A stretch of DNA of 64,000 bases, taken from the NCBI RefSeq assembly GCF_023614525.1, contig NZ_CP097885.1, positions 1,362,501-1,426,500 of the forward strand. The letters are read 5' to 3'. The position numbers and the translations under genes are program-made. Every line of letters begins with the position of its first letter. Position 1 is the stretch's first letter. This document shows positions 8,478-16,779 of this stretch, one piece after another. Origin of the DNA: Peptoniphilus genitalis. GTDB lineage: Bacteria > Bacillota > Clostridia > Tissierellales > Peptoniphilaceae. The notes below the pieces were generated by a model that had not been told where the DNA came from, did no database searches, and worked only from the letters and a program-made list of their open reading frames with translations.

Positions 8478-9395
8478 ATGGCAATTAACACACTAGAATA
8501 TTCAAAACTAATGATGCAACAGTTAGATCAACACGCAGTGCAAGGTCTAACATCAGGTTGGATGGAAGCAAATGCAGGACAAGTTATTTATAATGGCGGA
8601 GATGAAGTTAAAATCCCTACAATGTCAACTGTTGGACTAGCTGATTATGATAGAGATAACGGATTTGTTCAAGGTGGAGTTACTTTAAAGTTTGATACTT
8701 ATAAGATGACTCAAGATAGGGGTAGAACTTTCCAACTAGATGCAATGGATGTAGACGAAACTGGATTTGTAGCAACATCTGCTAACTTAATTAAGGTTTT
8801 CCAAACTGAACAAGTTATCCCAGAAATTGATGCTTACAGATACTCAAAAATTGCTTCAATTGCAAAAGCAGCAGGACAAACTGAAGCACTTGCTTTAACC
8901 GCTGACAAAGCATTAGACAAAATTAGAGAACATATAAGAGCGGTACAAGATATAGTAGGAGAAGACGTGCCTCTAGTACTTACAATGTCTTCTATAACTA
9001 GAGCTCTTATTGAAGGGTCTACAAAGATTGGTAAGTCTATCAACGTGGCAGACTTTAAACAAGGTACTTTAAACTTTAAGGTTAAGGCTCTTGATGAGTG
9101 CCCAATTAGAATTGCTCCATCAGCAAGACTTAAGACTCTATACGATATCCAAGATGGTAAGACAAGCGGTCAAGAAGCAGGTGGACTTAAGGCAGCTGCT
9201 GAAGCAAAGGACATTAACTGGATTATCACTCCTCTCAATGTGCCAATTGCAATCAATAAGACTGACAAATTAAGAGTGTTTACTCCTGATGTTAACCAAA
9301 AAGCAGATGCTTGGAAGATAGACTTTAGAAAATACCACGATCTATGGATTAAGAAACAAAAAGAAAATCAAATTTTTGTATGTACTACAGCTTAA
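8478..9395 (+). CDS. Major capsid protein
   Basis: A 305-residue protein directly after the scaffold. It has the features of the HK97-fold capsid proteins of PBSX-like phages: an N-terminal arm, GGDEVKIPTMSTVGLADYDR, a central YKMTQDRGRTFQLDAMDVDET strand region, and a C-terminal DINWIITPLNVPIAINKTDKLR segment. No protease gene lies upstream and no N-terminal prodomain is obvious. GGAAGGATG provides the RBS. Confidence 0.87.
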   Translation: MAINTLEYSKLMMQQLDQHAVQGLTSGWMEANAGQVIYNGGDEVKIPTMSTVGLADYDRDNGFVQGGVTLKFDTYKMTQDRGRTFQLDAMDVDETGFVATSANLIKVFQTEQVIPEIDAYRYSKIASIAKAAGQTEALALTADKALDKIREHIRAVQDIVGEDVPLVLTMSSITRALIEGSTKIGKSINVADFKQGTLNFKVKALDECPIRIAPSARLKTLYDIQDGKTSGQEAGGLKAAAEAKDINWIITPLNVPIAINKTDKLRVFTPDVNQKADAWKIDFRKYHDLWIKKQKENQIFVCTTA

Positions 9396-9405
9396 GAGGT
9401 GGAAT

Positions 9406-9648
9406 ATGAGACTTAGATTAGACAATCTTTATTACACTACCGACAATCCAAATAAGATTTTAGAACTTCAAGAACTTGGAGCTGAAATTGTAGGTGGAGA
9501 AAAGACAGTAGAAAAGGGAATTAAGATTGACAAAGTATCAAACCTTGAAAATTTAAAGGTTGATGAACTTGAAAAACTATGTGATGAAAAGGGAATCGAC
9601 AGAAGCGGAGCTACAAAAAAAGCTGAATTAATTGAACTGTTAAAGTAG
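9406..9648 (+). CDS. Small phage head protein with HeH/SAP-like motif
   Basis: ATG 9406, preceded by GAGGTGG, opens an 80-residue protein. The N-terminal half (MRLRLDNLYYTTDNPNK) is a short beta-type region often found directly after the capsid gene. The last 35 residues, LKVDELEKLCDEKGIDRSG and then KKAELIELLK, form a helix-extended-helix of the SAP/HeH/Rho_N type. It may bind nucleic acid or act as a docking module in the head. Confidence 0.65.
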   Translation: MRLRLDNLYYTTDNPNKILELQELGAEIVGGEKTVEKGIKIDKVSNLENLKVDELEKLCDEKGIDRSGATKKAELIELLK

Positions 9649-9655
9649 GTGGATT

Positions 9656-10081
9656 ATGTTTAAGGACTTAGTGCCTATGGATGAATTCTTTGCAAGTATC
9701 TATGCAGATGATATTTTAGTAGCTTTAAAGGCTGCAGGCTTTGAGGAGATAGATCCTAGTCTAAAGATGATAGCAGTTAAGGAACACATGAGGCTTAAAA
9801 ACTTCTGCAACATAGTATTTATCCCTGAAAGAATTTACTATCTGCTTTATGAAATGATACTAGGTAGCTTTTTAGAAACTATGTATCAAAATGGCAAGCT
9901 TCCTAAGTCCTTTGACTTTGCAGAAATTGCAGGAAGGGTGCAAATTGGAGATACATCAGTAGAACTAGAAGGCGACAAGAGCATAAATGACATGAGCGAA
10001 GCCAAGCTACTTAACTGGATAGGTTCACTTAAAAGCTCCTGGCAGAAAGAGGCGATTACATGCAGAAAGATAGAGTGGTAA
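9656..10081 (+). CDS. Head-tail connector protein
   Basis: 141 residues between capsid and head-closure genes, the normal slot for the gp6/XkdG-type adaptor that binds under the portal. It is mostly helical (LKMIAVKEHMRLKNFCNIV) and starts eight bases after the preceding stop. Its end overlaps the next gene by 22 bases. The assignment is mainly by position and size. Confidence 0.6.
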   Translation: MFKDLVPMDEFFASIYADDILVALKAAGFEEIDPSLKMIAVKEHMRLKNFCNIVFIPERIYYLLYEMILGSFLETMYQNGKLPKSFDFAEIAGRVQIGDTSVELEGDKSINDMSEAKLLNWIGSLKSSWQKEAITCRKIEW

Positions 10082-10431
10082 CTGCTTATAGAAAGGCAAT
10101 TGAAAGTTTATACACTGGTCTTTTGACTGCAGTGGTAAGAGAGACATCAAGAGATCCTGTGACAAAGGTTAGTGATTTTAGAGAGAAGACAGTTTATGAG
10201 GATATACCTTGTAGACTGTCTTTTTCTACTGCCGAAAACTTACAAGAAGAAAAGACTATGGCAAGTGAAAATATTATTACTCTTTTTACCAGTCCAGAAA
10301 TTGATATAAAGACGAATTCAAAAATAACAGTCAAGCAAAATGGCTATACTTTCACTATTACTAACGCCAATAAAAAATCTTATGCAAGTCACAATGAGTA
10401 CTCCTGCACTGAGTTTTTGAGGTGGTTATAG
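10060..10431 (+). CDS. Head-closure protein (XkdH/DUF3599-like)
   Basis: 123 residues. The core, VYEDIPCRLSFSTA with later IDIKTNSKITVKQNGYTF, is the beta-rich pattern of phage head-closure (stopper) proteins such as XkdH. The last bases overlap the GTG start of the next gene. It probably seals the connector and receives the tail. Confidence 0.68.
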   Translation: MQKDRVVTAYRKAIESLYTGLLTAVVRETSRDPVTKVSDFREKTVYEDIPCRLSFSTAENLQEEKTMASENIITLFTSPEIDIKTNSKITVKQNGYTFTITNANKKSYASHNEYSCTEFLRWL

Positions 10432-10820
10432 TGAGTGTAACTTTTGATGTAAGTAGCCTTAAAGATTTCAAGGACCAGTTAAAGGGATTAGGGGGCATAG
10501 TCGACAGCATAATACAAGAAGCCCTAGAGGAATGTGTTGCTAGGGAAATGAGGATGGCAAAGAAGTTAACTCCAGTAGATACAGGCAACTTGAGAAGGGC
10601 TTGGAGGATAACAGATGTCAAAAAAGATGGAGATAGCTATCAAGTAACTCTATACAACAACGCAGATTATGCTGATTATGTGGAATTTGGTCATAGGACT
10701 ATAGACCACAAAAACTGGGTGCCAGGTAAATTTATGCTGACTATATCTGAAAGACAAATTGAAGCTGTAATTGAAAGCATAGTAGATAGACACTTAGAGG
10801 AGGCTTTTAGCAAATTATGA
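10431..10820 (+). CDS. HK97 gp10-like tail-completion protein (XkdI)
   Basis: 129 residues from GTG 10431, which shares its first base with the previous TAG. The segment MAKKLTPVDTGNLRRAW, followed by NADYADYVEFGHR, is diagnostic of the HK97-gp10/XkdI family. These proteins complete the head-tail interface. GAGGTGG before the start supports this choice over GTG 10422. Confidence 0.85.
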   Translation: MSVTFDVSSLKDFKDQLKGLGGIVDSIIQEALEECVAREMRMAKKLTPVDTGNLRRAWRITDVKKDGDSYQVTLYNNADYADYVEFGHRTIDHKNWVPGKFMLTISERQIEAVIESIVDRHLEEAFSKL

Positions 10821-11485
10821 TTAACTTACTGCAAGGAATTGTTGATAGGCTTGCTGAACTCTTTCCCGACACTAATATCTATGTAAATAATGCCGACCAA
10901 GGCTTAATCGAACCTTGCTTTTTTATTACTATGGTAAATACTGACATGCTTAAGCTAATGAGCGAGAGATACCAGTTTAAAAATCTTGTAAATGTGGTCT
11001 ACTTAAGCCAGTGTGAAGATGCCTTTGTCTTTCAGTCCATAAAAGAAAGACTGCTCTTGGGAATGCGAAACATAAGTATTGATAGAGAAAAGGACAGTGG
11101 TATCTATGGCTATGGCATGAGCGTAAGGACAGAAGATGACAACTTACAACTTGATGTCAATTATGACTACATTGGCAAGTTTCCAATTTTACCTGATCCA
11201 ATGATGGCAACAAATAAAATTGTGCATTACACAACGGAAGAACCATATATCAAGGACACTACAAAAATCAATCCTGGTATGTGGAAGACTCCACCAAGGC
11301 AAAGGAAGCCACTTAAGATTTATCCTGCCATGAATTCAAGAGATGAAAGGTATGTAGATAAAAACAAGGGTAAGATGTGGAAACCAAAGGGCTATAAGGA
11401 TAGATACGAGCAAGATAAGGAAAGATACGAAGAAGAAGCTGAAGATTTAATGAGAACCAAGGAGATGACCATTGATGAAAGATAA
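10817..11485 (+). CDS. Phage tail terminator-like protein (XkdJ/DUF6838-like) with extended C-terminus
   Basis: 222 residues. The first 135 or so (INLLQGIVDRLAELFPDTNIY) match the tail-terminator slot after gp10-like proteins. The remaining 85 are very basic and Lys/Arg/Tyr/Pro-rich (RQRKPLKIYP, YKDRYEQDKERYEEEAED), looking like a disordered addition. The start overlaps the previous stop by four bases and the end overlaps the next small gene. Confidence 0.65.
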   Translation: MINLLQGIVDRLAELFPDTNIYVNNADQGLIEPCFFITMVNTDMLKLMSERYQFKNLVNVVYLSQCEDAFVFQSIKERLLLGMRNISIDREKDSGIYGYGMSVRTEDDNLQLDVNYDYIGKFPILPDPMMATNKIVHYTTEEPYIKDTTKINPGMWKTPPRQRKPLKIYPAMNSRDERYVDKNKGKMWKPKGYKDRYEQDKERYEEEAEDLMRTKEMTIDER

Positions 11486-11654
11486 AGAAGTTAAAGATAC
11501 ACAAGTGGCAAAGTACACAAAATCTGTAATTTTAAGTGCTGACAAACTTAGATGGAATAGAGATGTGTTGGCAGTGCTACTTGAAGATAAGGAATACACT
11601 CTTGATGAAGTTGAAAAAATTGTAGACGACTTCAACAAAAGAGAAGTTCACTAA
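11475..11654 (+). CDS. YqzN/YkzM-like small phage protein
   Basis: 59 residues immediately before the sheath gene. The pattern AKYTKSVILSADKLRWNRDV and then EDKEYTLDEVEKIVDDF matches the small YqzN/YkzM proteins found in the same place in PBSX and skin elements. It overlaps the previous gene. ATG 11475 is chosen over TTG 11472. Role unknown, probably structural. Confidence 0.68.
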   Translation: MKDKEVKDTQVAKYTKSVILSADKLRWNRDVLAVLLEDKEYTLDEVEKIVDDFNKREVH

Positions 11655-11670
11655 TGAGGAGGATTAATTT

Positions 11671-13014
11671 ATGGCATATGGTGCACTAGGTGGAGGTACT
11701 TTTTTAGTACAGAATAAAATATTACCAGGCTCTTACATTAACTATGTAAGTGTGCCAAGGGCAAGCAACTTATTTTCAGATAGGGGATATGCAGCAATTG
11801 GTATGCCTCTTGACTGGGGTAAAACTGGGGAAATAATAACTCTTGAGCCTGCAGATTTGCAAACTGAATCATTAGCTATATTAGGCTACTCTTATACTCA
11901 TGATAAAATTAAACCTTTGAGGGAGATTATAAGGGGTGCCAAAGTAGTATATCTTTACAGATTAAATGATAGCGGTGGCAAAAAGGCAGAAGGAAGCTTA
12001 GGAGAAACTTTAAAGATCACTGCAAAGTATGAAGGTATTGTTGGAAATGAAATAATGATTTCATGTGAAAATGACATTGACACAGAAGGTGCTTTTGTAG
12101 TTACTACAAGAGTTAACGGAACAAGAGTTGATGAGCAAGTTGTAAAGAAAGCTACAGAACTTGAAGACAATAAATTTGTTGACTTTAAGGCAAGTGGGGA
12201 TGCTTTAACTTTATCTGCAGGAGTTAAACTAGCAGGTGGTGCTAATGGCACAGTTACAGGACAATCACACTCTAACTTCCTAGAAATCATTGAAAAATAC
12301 GACTTCAACTGTATAGGCTATGCAGGAACTGATGAGACAATTAAAAGCTTATACCATCAATTTACAAAGCGTATGAGAGATGACGAGGGGGTTAAGTTCC
12401 AAGCTGTAATTTACAACATGGATCCGACTAAGGCAAATTACGAGGGAACAATTAATGTTAAAAACAAAGCCCTTGATGATGAAAATGAAGCAGCTCTTGT
12501 TTACTGGGTTACTGGTCAAGAAGCAGGTGCTGATGTAAATAAAAGCATTACAAACAAGCTTTATGATGGTGATTACAAAGTCTTTACTAAGTTTAAGACT
12601 AGAGATGCTAAAGAAGCTATCATCAAGGGATATTTCTTCTTCTACGAAAAGAACGAAGAAGTTAGAGTCCTTGAAGACATTAACTCATTTACAGAATTTA
12701 CTCTTTACAAGAATGAGGACTTCTCAAAGAACCAAGTAATGAGGGTACTAGACCAAAGGGCAAAGGATATTTCAATCATCTTCAATAAGAGATACCTAGG
12801 TAAGGTACAAAACAACGAAGATGGTAGAATTGCTTTCTGGAACGAACTTGTTAGACACGCAAACACACTAACTGAACTTGGTGCTATTGAGGACTATGAT
12901 CCAAAGGACACTACAGTAGAAAAAGGTTATGCAAAGGATGCAGTTGTTGTTAAAGACTACTTGCTACCAGTAATGGCAATGCAAAAACTTTATATGACAA
13001 TCTGGGTAAGATAA
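11671..13014 (+). CDS. Contractile tail sheath protein (XkdK)
   Basis: 447 residues with the sheath layout. The N-terminal AYGALGGGTFLVQNKILPGSY gives the handshake strand. The centre contains the variable domain with FNCIGYAGTDETI. The C-terminus, IIFNKRYLGKVQNNEDGR and then ELVRHANTLTELGAI, is the conserved sheath core. It defines the particle as a myophage. AGGAGG precedes the ATG. A terminator-like hairpin follows. Confidence 0.93.
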   Translation: MAYGALGGGTFLVQNKILPGSYINYVSVPRASNLFSDRGYAAIGMPLDWGKTGEIITLEPADLQTESLAILGYSYTHDKIKPLREIIRGAKVVYLYRLNDSGGKKAEGSLGETLKITAKYEGIVGNEIMISCENDIDTEGAFVVTTRVNGTRVDEQVVKKATELEDNKFVDFKASGDALTLSAGVKLAGGANGTVTGQSHSNFLEIIEKYDFNCIGYAGTDETIKSLYHQFTKRMRDDEGVKFQAVIYNMDPTKANYEGTINVKNKALDDENEAALVYWVTGQEAGADVNKSITNKLYDGDYKVFTKFKTRDAKEAIIKGYFFFYEKNEEVRVLEDINSFTEFTLYKNEDFSKNQVMRVLDQRAKDISIIFNKRYLGKVQNNEDGRIAFWNELVRHANTLTELGAIEDYDPKDTTVEKGYAKDAVVVKDYLLPVMAMQKLYMTIWVR

Positions 13015-13022
13015 TAAACTTT

Positions 13023-13048
13023 GGGAACTCGGGAAGGGTTCCTTTTTT
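13023..13048 (+). terminator. Intrinsic terminator between sheath and tube genes
   Basis: GGAAC/GTTCC stem with a nine-base loop followed by six T residues. It sits between sheath and tube, so it may give more sheath than tube-onward transcript. The stem is short, so partial read-through is likely. Confidence 0.6.
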
Positions 13049-13067
13049 AATATAAAGGAGTGAGAAA

Positions 13068-13553
13068 ATGGCAGATTATAATCAACCTATAATGCACGCT
13101 AGAGAGCCAATCCATGGTGCTGAAGGTGCTGCTTATGCAACTATTGAAGGCAGTAGATATTTACTATTCCAACTTATAGACTGTGAATTTACCCTAGAAA
13201 AGGGCAAAGTTGAAATACCTAGATTAGGTACAAGAATGGCTGGAAATAGAAGTAACTATGCCAAAGGTAAATGGAAGGCAAAGTTATATTACAACACTGA
13301 TGTGTTAAGAAAATTAATGATGGTTTATATCAAAGACCACAAAGACATCTACTTTGACATCCAAATCACTAATGATGATGCAAACTCTAATGCAGGAAGA
13401 CACACAATGATTTTTAGAGACTGTAACATTGATGGAAGTGTTATGGCAAAGCTTGATGTAACCAAGGAATATCTTGATGAGGATTTAAGCGGCACATTCG
13501 AAGATGTCGAAATGGCTGAAGAATTCCTAGTATTGGAGGGAATGAATCAATGA
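13068..13553 (+). CDS. Tail tube protein (XkdM/DUF2001)
   Basis: 161 residues, the usual size and place for XkdM. It contains PIHGAEGAAYATIEGSR near the start and KVEIPRLGTRMAGNRSN, the DUF2001 hallmark. It forms the inner tube under the sheath. An AAGGAGTGAG RBS precedes ATG 13068, and its stop overlaps the next start by four bases. Confidence 0.92.
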   Translation: MADYNQPIMHAREPIHGAEGAAYATIEGSRYLLFQLIDCEFTLEKGKVEIPRLGTRMAGNRSNYAKGKWKAKLYYNTDVLRKLMMVYIKDHKDIYFDIQITNDDANSNAGRHTMIFRDCNIDGSVMAKLDVTKEYLDEDLSGTFEDVEMAEEFLVLEGMNQ

Positions 13554-13954
13554 GTTTAACTGCGTTTTTAAAGGATAATGTTGCGAATCCTTTTGAGGAA
13601 GTAGAATTTGTAGTATCTGATAGATTTAAAGATGATAAGGGTGCTGTAGCTTGGAAGTTAAGGGCAATGTCTCCAGACAATGCCCTACTAGCTTCTGATA
13701 GGGCTACTGTCATGAATGGAAGACAAAGCGACTTTAAGACAAGCACATATTTTAAAAATGTTGTTGCTGAAACTGTTGTATATCCAAACTTAAGGGATAA
13801 GGAGTTACAAGATTCTTATGGGGTTATGGATCCTGGGCAACTTTTAAATAAGATGCTTAATTCTGCAGAATTTAACAAGCTACTTGAAAAATGCTTGGAA
13901 ATCAATGGTCTTAATAAGACATTTGAGGACTTAAAAACTGAAGTAAAAAACTAA
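13550..13954 (+). CDS. Tail assembly chaperone, short form (XkdN-like)
   Basis: 134 residues encoded between tube and tape measure, the gpG slot. Helical text such as GQLLNKMLNSAEFNKLLEK fits XkdN-type chaperones. The last codons before TAA are AAA AAC, within a slippery A AAA AAC heptamer at 13945-13951. A 6-bp hairpin follows six bases later. The short form is made by normal termination; a fraction of ribosomes should slip into the extension at 13951-14109. Confidence 0.88.
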   Translation: MSLTAFLKDNVANPFEEVEFVVSDRFKDDKGAVAWKLRAMSPDNALLASDRATVMNGRQSDFKTSTYFKNVVAETVVYPNLRDKELQDSYGVMDPGQLLNKMLNSAEFNKLLEKCLEINGLNKTFEDLKTEVKN

Positions 13955-13978
13955 TCAGGGAGGACTTAGAAACCTCCC
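13945..13978 (+). promoter_or_regulatory. Programmed -1 ribosomal frameshift site
   Basis: The heptamer A AAA AAC (13945-13951) is in the correct zero-frame phase and is followed at once by the TAA stop. After a six-base spacer comes a GGGAGG (13958-13963)/CCTCCC (13973-13978) hairpin with a nine-base loop. This is the textbook slippery-site-plus-stimulator arrangement for tail chaperones. Confidence 0.88.
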
Positions 13979-14109
13979 TTGCTTATTATGTTTTTGTATG
14001 CAGCAAGTTCCAGGTTAGACCAGAAGAATTCATCAAGTTTGACGAGCCTACGCAAGCAATGTATGTTGCTATGCTTGAACAGTATGCAAAAGATACTAAG
14101 CCAAATTAG
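13951..14109 (+). CDS. Frameshift extension of tail assembly chaperone (T part)
   Basis: Reading in the -1 frame from the slippery site gives 52 further residues (LIREDLETSLAYYVFV... YAKDTKPN) to TAG at 14107. The extension has no start codon or RBS of its own and ends four bases before the AGGAGG of the tape-measure gene. It should exist only as a 186-residue GT fusion of 134 plus 52 residues. In other phages this fusion loads the tape measure for tube assembly. Confidence 0.85.
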   Translation, partial: LIREDLETSLAYYVFVCSKFQVRPEEFIKFDEPTQAMYVAMLEQYAKDTKPN

Positions 14110-14118
14110 GAGGTGTAT

Positions 14119-16173
14119 ATGGGAGTTTTATCAAGCACAATAATTTTAAAAAATCAGATGACTGGAGTCTTAAACAACATTGTTGACAGCATGAACATGG
14201 TGGTAAGTGCCGCATATAAGGTAGAGGGGGCAAATAAAAAGGCTTTTGATCCCACTACACTAAATGCTGCCAAAGACAAGTTGAGAGAAGCTCAAGCATC
14301 TATACAAGCAGCAGCAACAGAACAAGAAAGTTTTAACAAGAAACTTGAAGGTGGTTCTGAAGCTGCAAGTAAATTAACTGGCATGTTAAAAAAAGCTTTG
14401 ATAACCTATGCCTCTTTTAGGAGTATAAAGGCTTTTGTGGGGCTATCTGATGAGATGACACAAATAAAGGCAAGGCTTAATGCAATTAATGATGGTCAAC
14501 AAACGACTGTAGAGTTGCAAAACATGGTATATGAAAGTGCACAAAGAGCAAGAGGGGAATATAAAACAACTTTAGACATTGTATCTAAGCTAGGTGCACA
14601 GGCTAAGGCTGCCTTTAGTAGTAATAAAGAGACAATAGCCTTTGCTGAAAATCTGAATAAGTTATTTACAATTTCAGGTACTTCTGCACAGGGTATGGAA
14701 TCTGTAATGTATAACTTAACTCAAGCTATGGCTTCTGGAGTTTTAAGGGGTCAAGACTTGAACGCAGTAATGGCAAATACTCCTCAACTTCTGCAAATTG
14801 TATCGGATTATATGGGAGAACCTATAGGAAGAATAAGAAAGTTGGCAGAAGAAGGACAATTGTCCGCTGATGTAATTAAAAATGCACTCTTAGGTGCTAC
14901 TGATGACATCAACACACAATTTGAAAAAATGCCTATGACCTTTGGACAAATTGCAACATCTATGAAAAATAAGTTTATAAAAAACATAGAGCCTGCACTT
15001 AATAGGTTAAATGACTTTGCAAATTCTGATAAATTCAAGGTATTTGTTGACAGGGCATCAAATGCAATAGGGGTCCTTGCAAATGTAATTGTAAGTGTCA
15101 CAGAAAAAGCAGTTAACTTTGGTAACTTTTTAGCTGACCATTGGGGAGTTGTAGAGCCTGTAATCTGGGCCTTAGCAGGTGCCTTTGGTGGACTTGAATT
15201 GGCAACAGTTGCTCTTACAATTAAGACCATGGCTTTAAACACAGTCCTAAGTGCAAATCCTATTTACTTAATTCTTGCAGCAGTAGGAGTTTTAATCGCT
15301 TTATTCGTTAGATGGATAAATTCTGTCGGTGGAGTACATGTAGCTTATTTAATCATGGTAAATGGAATTAAGAACCTTATGGCAAGCTTTGTTATACACA
15401 CTAAGCAATCCCTAAGTGTAATAATTGCTCAATGGGGCATGTTTAGAGTTGGCATTTTAAGGGTTAAAAATGGTGTCCTCAATGCATTAGATGCTATGAA
15501 AATCCAAGGCTTAATCATTGTTGAAAACTTTTTAAATGGTGTAATTGCAGGTATTAATAGACTTATAAAACTTGTAAATGAAATACCTGGAGTAAGTATT
15601 GACACTATAGACAAGGTCTCTATTGTAGCAGGAGCCAAGGCTCAAGCTGCAGAAAACAAGAGGCAAAGAGACGAGGCAGCTCAAGCTGCAGAAAATAAGG
15701 TTAAGACTGACAAGGCTACTAGAGATGACCACATCAAAAAGCAAGAAATTAAATATGACAAGGAAAAGTTTGTAAGAGAAAAAGAAATCACAAAGCTACA
15801 ATCTGAAAAGAAAAAGGCTAGTGCAGAAAAAGCAAACTTTAATAAAAAGTTTGATATACCTGCTTATTCAGGTATACCAGATATTGCAAAAGATGTTAAG
15901 GCAGGAAAAGATGCTGCCAAGGGCACTAAGAAGAATACTGAAAAGCTTAAGGATGGTATTGAAGTTAAAAATGACGATATATCCTATCTTAAAGATTTAG
16001 CAGAAATGAGGGCAATTCAAAACTTTAGCTTTGATAAGATAGAGGTTATTGCTAATAATAACTTTGGTGATGTGCACGAAACTGCGGACTTAGACGGATG
16101 GATGGATAATTTGACTGATAACCTATCTGAGGCAGTTAATGCGACTATGGGAGGAGCGGTAGCTTATGAGTAA
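14119..16173 (+). CDS. Tape measure protein
   Basis: 684 residues following the chaperone pair. The family signature NLTQAMASGVLRGQDLNAVM followed by PQLLQIVSDYMGEPIGRIRK lies near residues 195-240. Hydrophobic segments are at about 345-400, and the rest is charged coiled coil with a Lys/Ala-rich stretch (about 510-590). Length sets tail length; this one is short for a contractile tail. ATG 14119 with AGGAGG is preferred to GTG 14113. Confidence 0.9.
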   Translation: MGVLSSTIILKNQMTGVLNNIVDSMNMVVSAAYKVEGANKKAFDPTTLNAAKDKLREAQASIQAAATEQESFNKKLEGGSEAASKLTGMLKKALITYASFRSIKAFVGLSDEMTQIKARLNAINDGQQTTVELQNMVYESAQRARGEYKTTLDIVSKLGAQAKAAFSSNKETIAFAENLNKLFTISGTSAQGMESVMYNLTQAMASGVLRGQDLNAVMANTPQLLQIVSDYMGEPIGRIRKLAEEGQLSADVIKNALLGATDDINTQFEKMPMTFGQIATSMKNKFIKNIEPALNRLNDFANSDKFKVFVDRASNAIGVLANVIVSVTEKAVNFGNFLADHWGVVEPVIWALAGAFGGLELATVALTIKTMALNTVLSANPIYLILAAVGVLIALFVRWINSVGGVHVAYLIMVNGIKNLMASFVIHTKQSLSVIIAQWGMFRVGILRVKNGVLNALDAMKIQGLIIVENFLNGVIAGINRLIKLVNEIPGVSIDTIDKVSIVAGAKAQAAENKRQRDEAAQAAENKVKTDKATRDDHIKKQEIKYDKEKFVREKEITKLQSEKKKASAEKANFNKKFDIPAYSGIPDIAKDVKAGKDAAKGTKKNTEKLKDGIEVKNDDISYLKDLAEMRAIQNFSFDKIEVIANNNFGDVHETADLDGWMDNLTDNLSEAVNATMGGAVAYE

Positions 16174-16771
16174 GGGATATGACTTTTATATTGACGGACT
16201 TTTATTGCCTATTACTCCTGGGTCCATAGACACGAAGATTGGCAATAAAAACAAAATTGTCACTCTTTTAAATGGCGAGGAATTAAACCTCTTAAAGAAG
16301 CCTAAGCTTACAGAATTTGACTTTGACTGTACTTTACCAAGTGAGAATTACCCTGCAGTTAAAAGCTTTGTGCCACCAATAACAGTCTTAAATAAACTAG
16401 AGGACTTGAAGAAAAATAAAAAGTCCTTCCAGTTTATTATTATAAGGACACCATATGAATCGGGATTAAACAACTCAATAAATAAGAAGGTTACTCTTGA
16501 AGAATATGTCATCAAGGAAGATGTGAAAAATGGTCCTGACTTAGTTGTTAGTATAAAGTTAAAACAATATATACCTCTTAAGACCAAGGTAGTTAATACC
16601 AAGGCTGACGAATGCGGCGGAGGAGGTATCAAAGTCACCTCTGATGCAGTCGATAAAGGCCTATCTTGTATGTCAGTAATAGGGAAAATTGCACAAAAGC
16701 CTTTGATAAGTGGTTCTGCTACTATGCTTAAGGGTGTAAAAGATGCAGCTATGAAGTATCTTTTCAGGTGA
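16166..16771 (+). CDS. Baseplate/tail protein (XkdP-like, LysM not visible)
   Basis: 201 residues between tape measure and hub, the XkdP slot. The N-terminal MSKGYDFYIDGLLLPITPGSI matches the first strands of XkdP-type tube-initiator proteins. The LysM domain common at the C-terminus of XkdP is missing; a Gly-rich turn (CGGGG) and a helical tail take its place. It overlaps the tape-measure gene by eight bases. Confidence 0.68.
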   Translation: MSKGYDFYIDGLLLPITPGSIDTKIGNKNKIVTLLNGEELNLLKKPKLTEFDFDCTLPSENYPAVKSFVPPITVLNKLEDLKKNKKSFQFIIIRTPYESGLNNSINKKVTLEEYVIKEDVKNGPDLVVSIKLKQYIPLKTKVVNTKADECGGGGIKVTSDAVDKGLSCMSVIGKIAQKPLISGSATMLKGVKDAAMKYLFR

Positions 16772-16779
16772 TGCAAATG

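Noticed and set aside
14808-15242. 144-residue minus-strand frame inside the tape measure gene
   Set aside because: Shadow frame: Ser/Thr/Ala-rich translation without domain or RBS, fully inside a confident gene.
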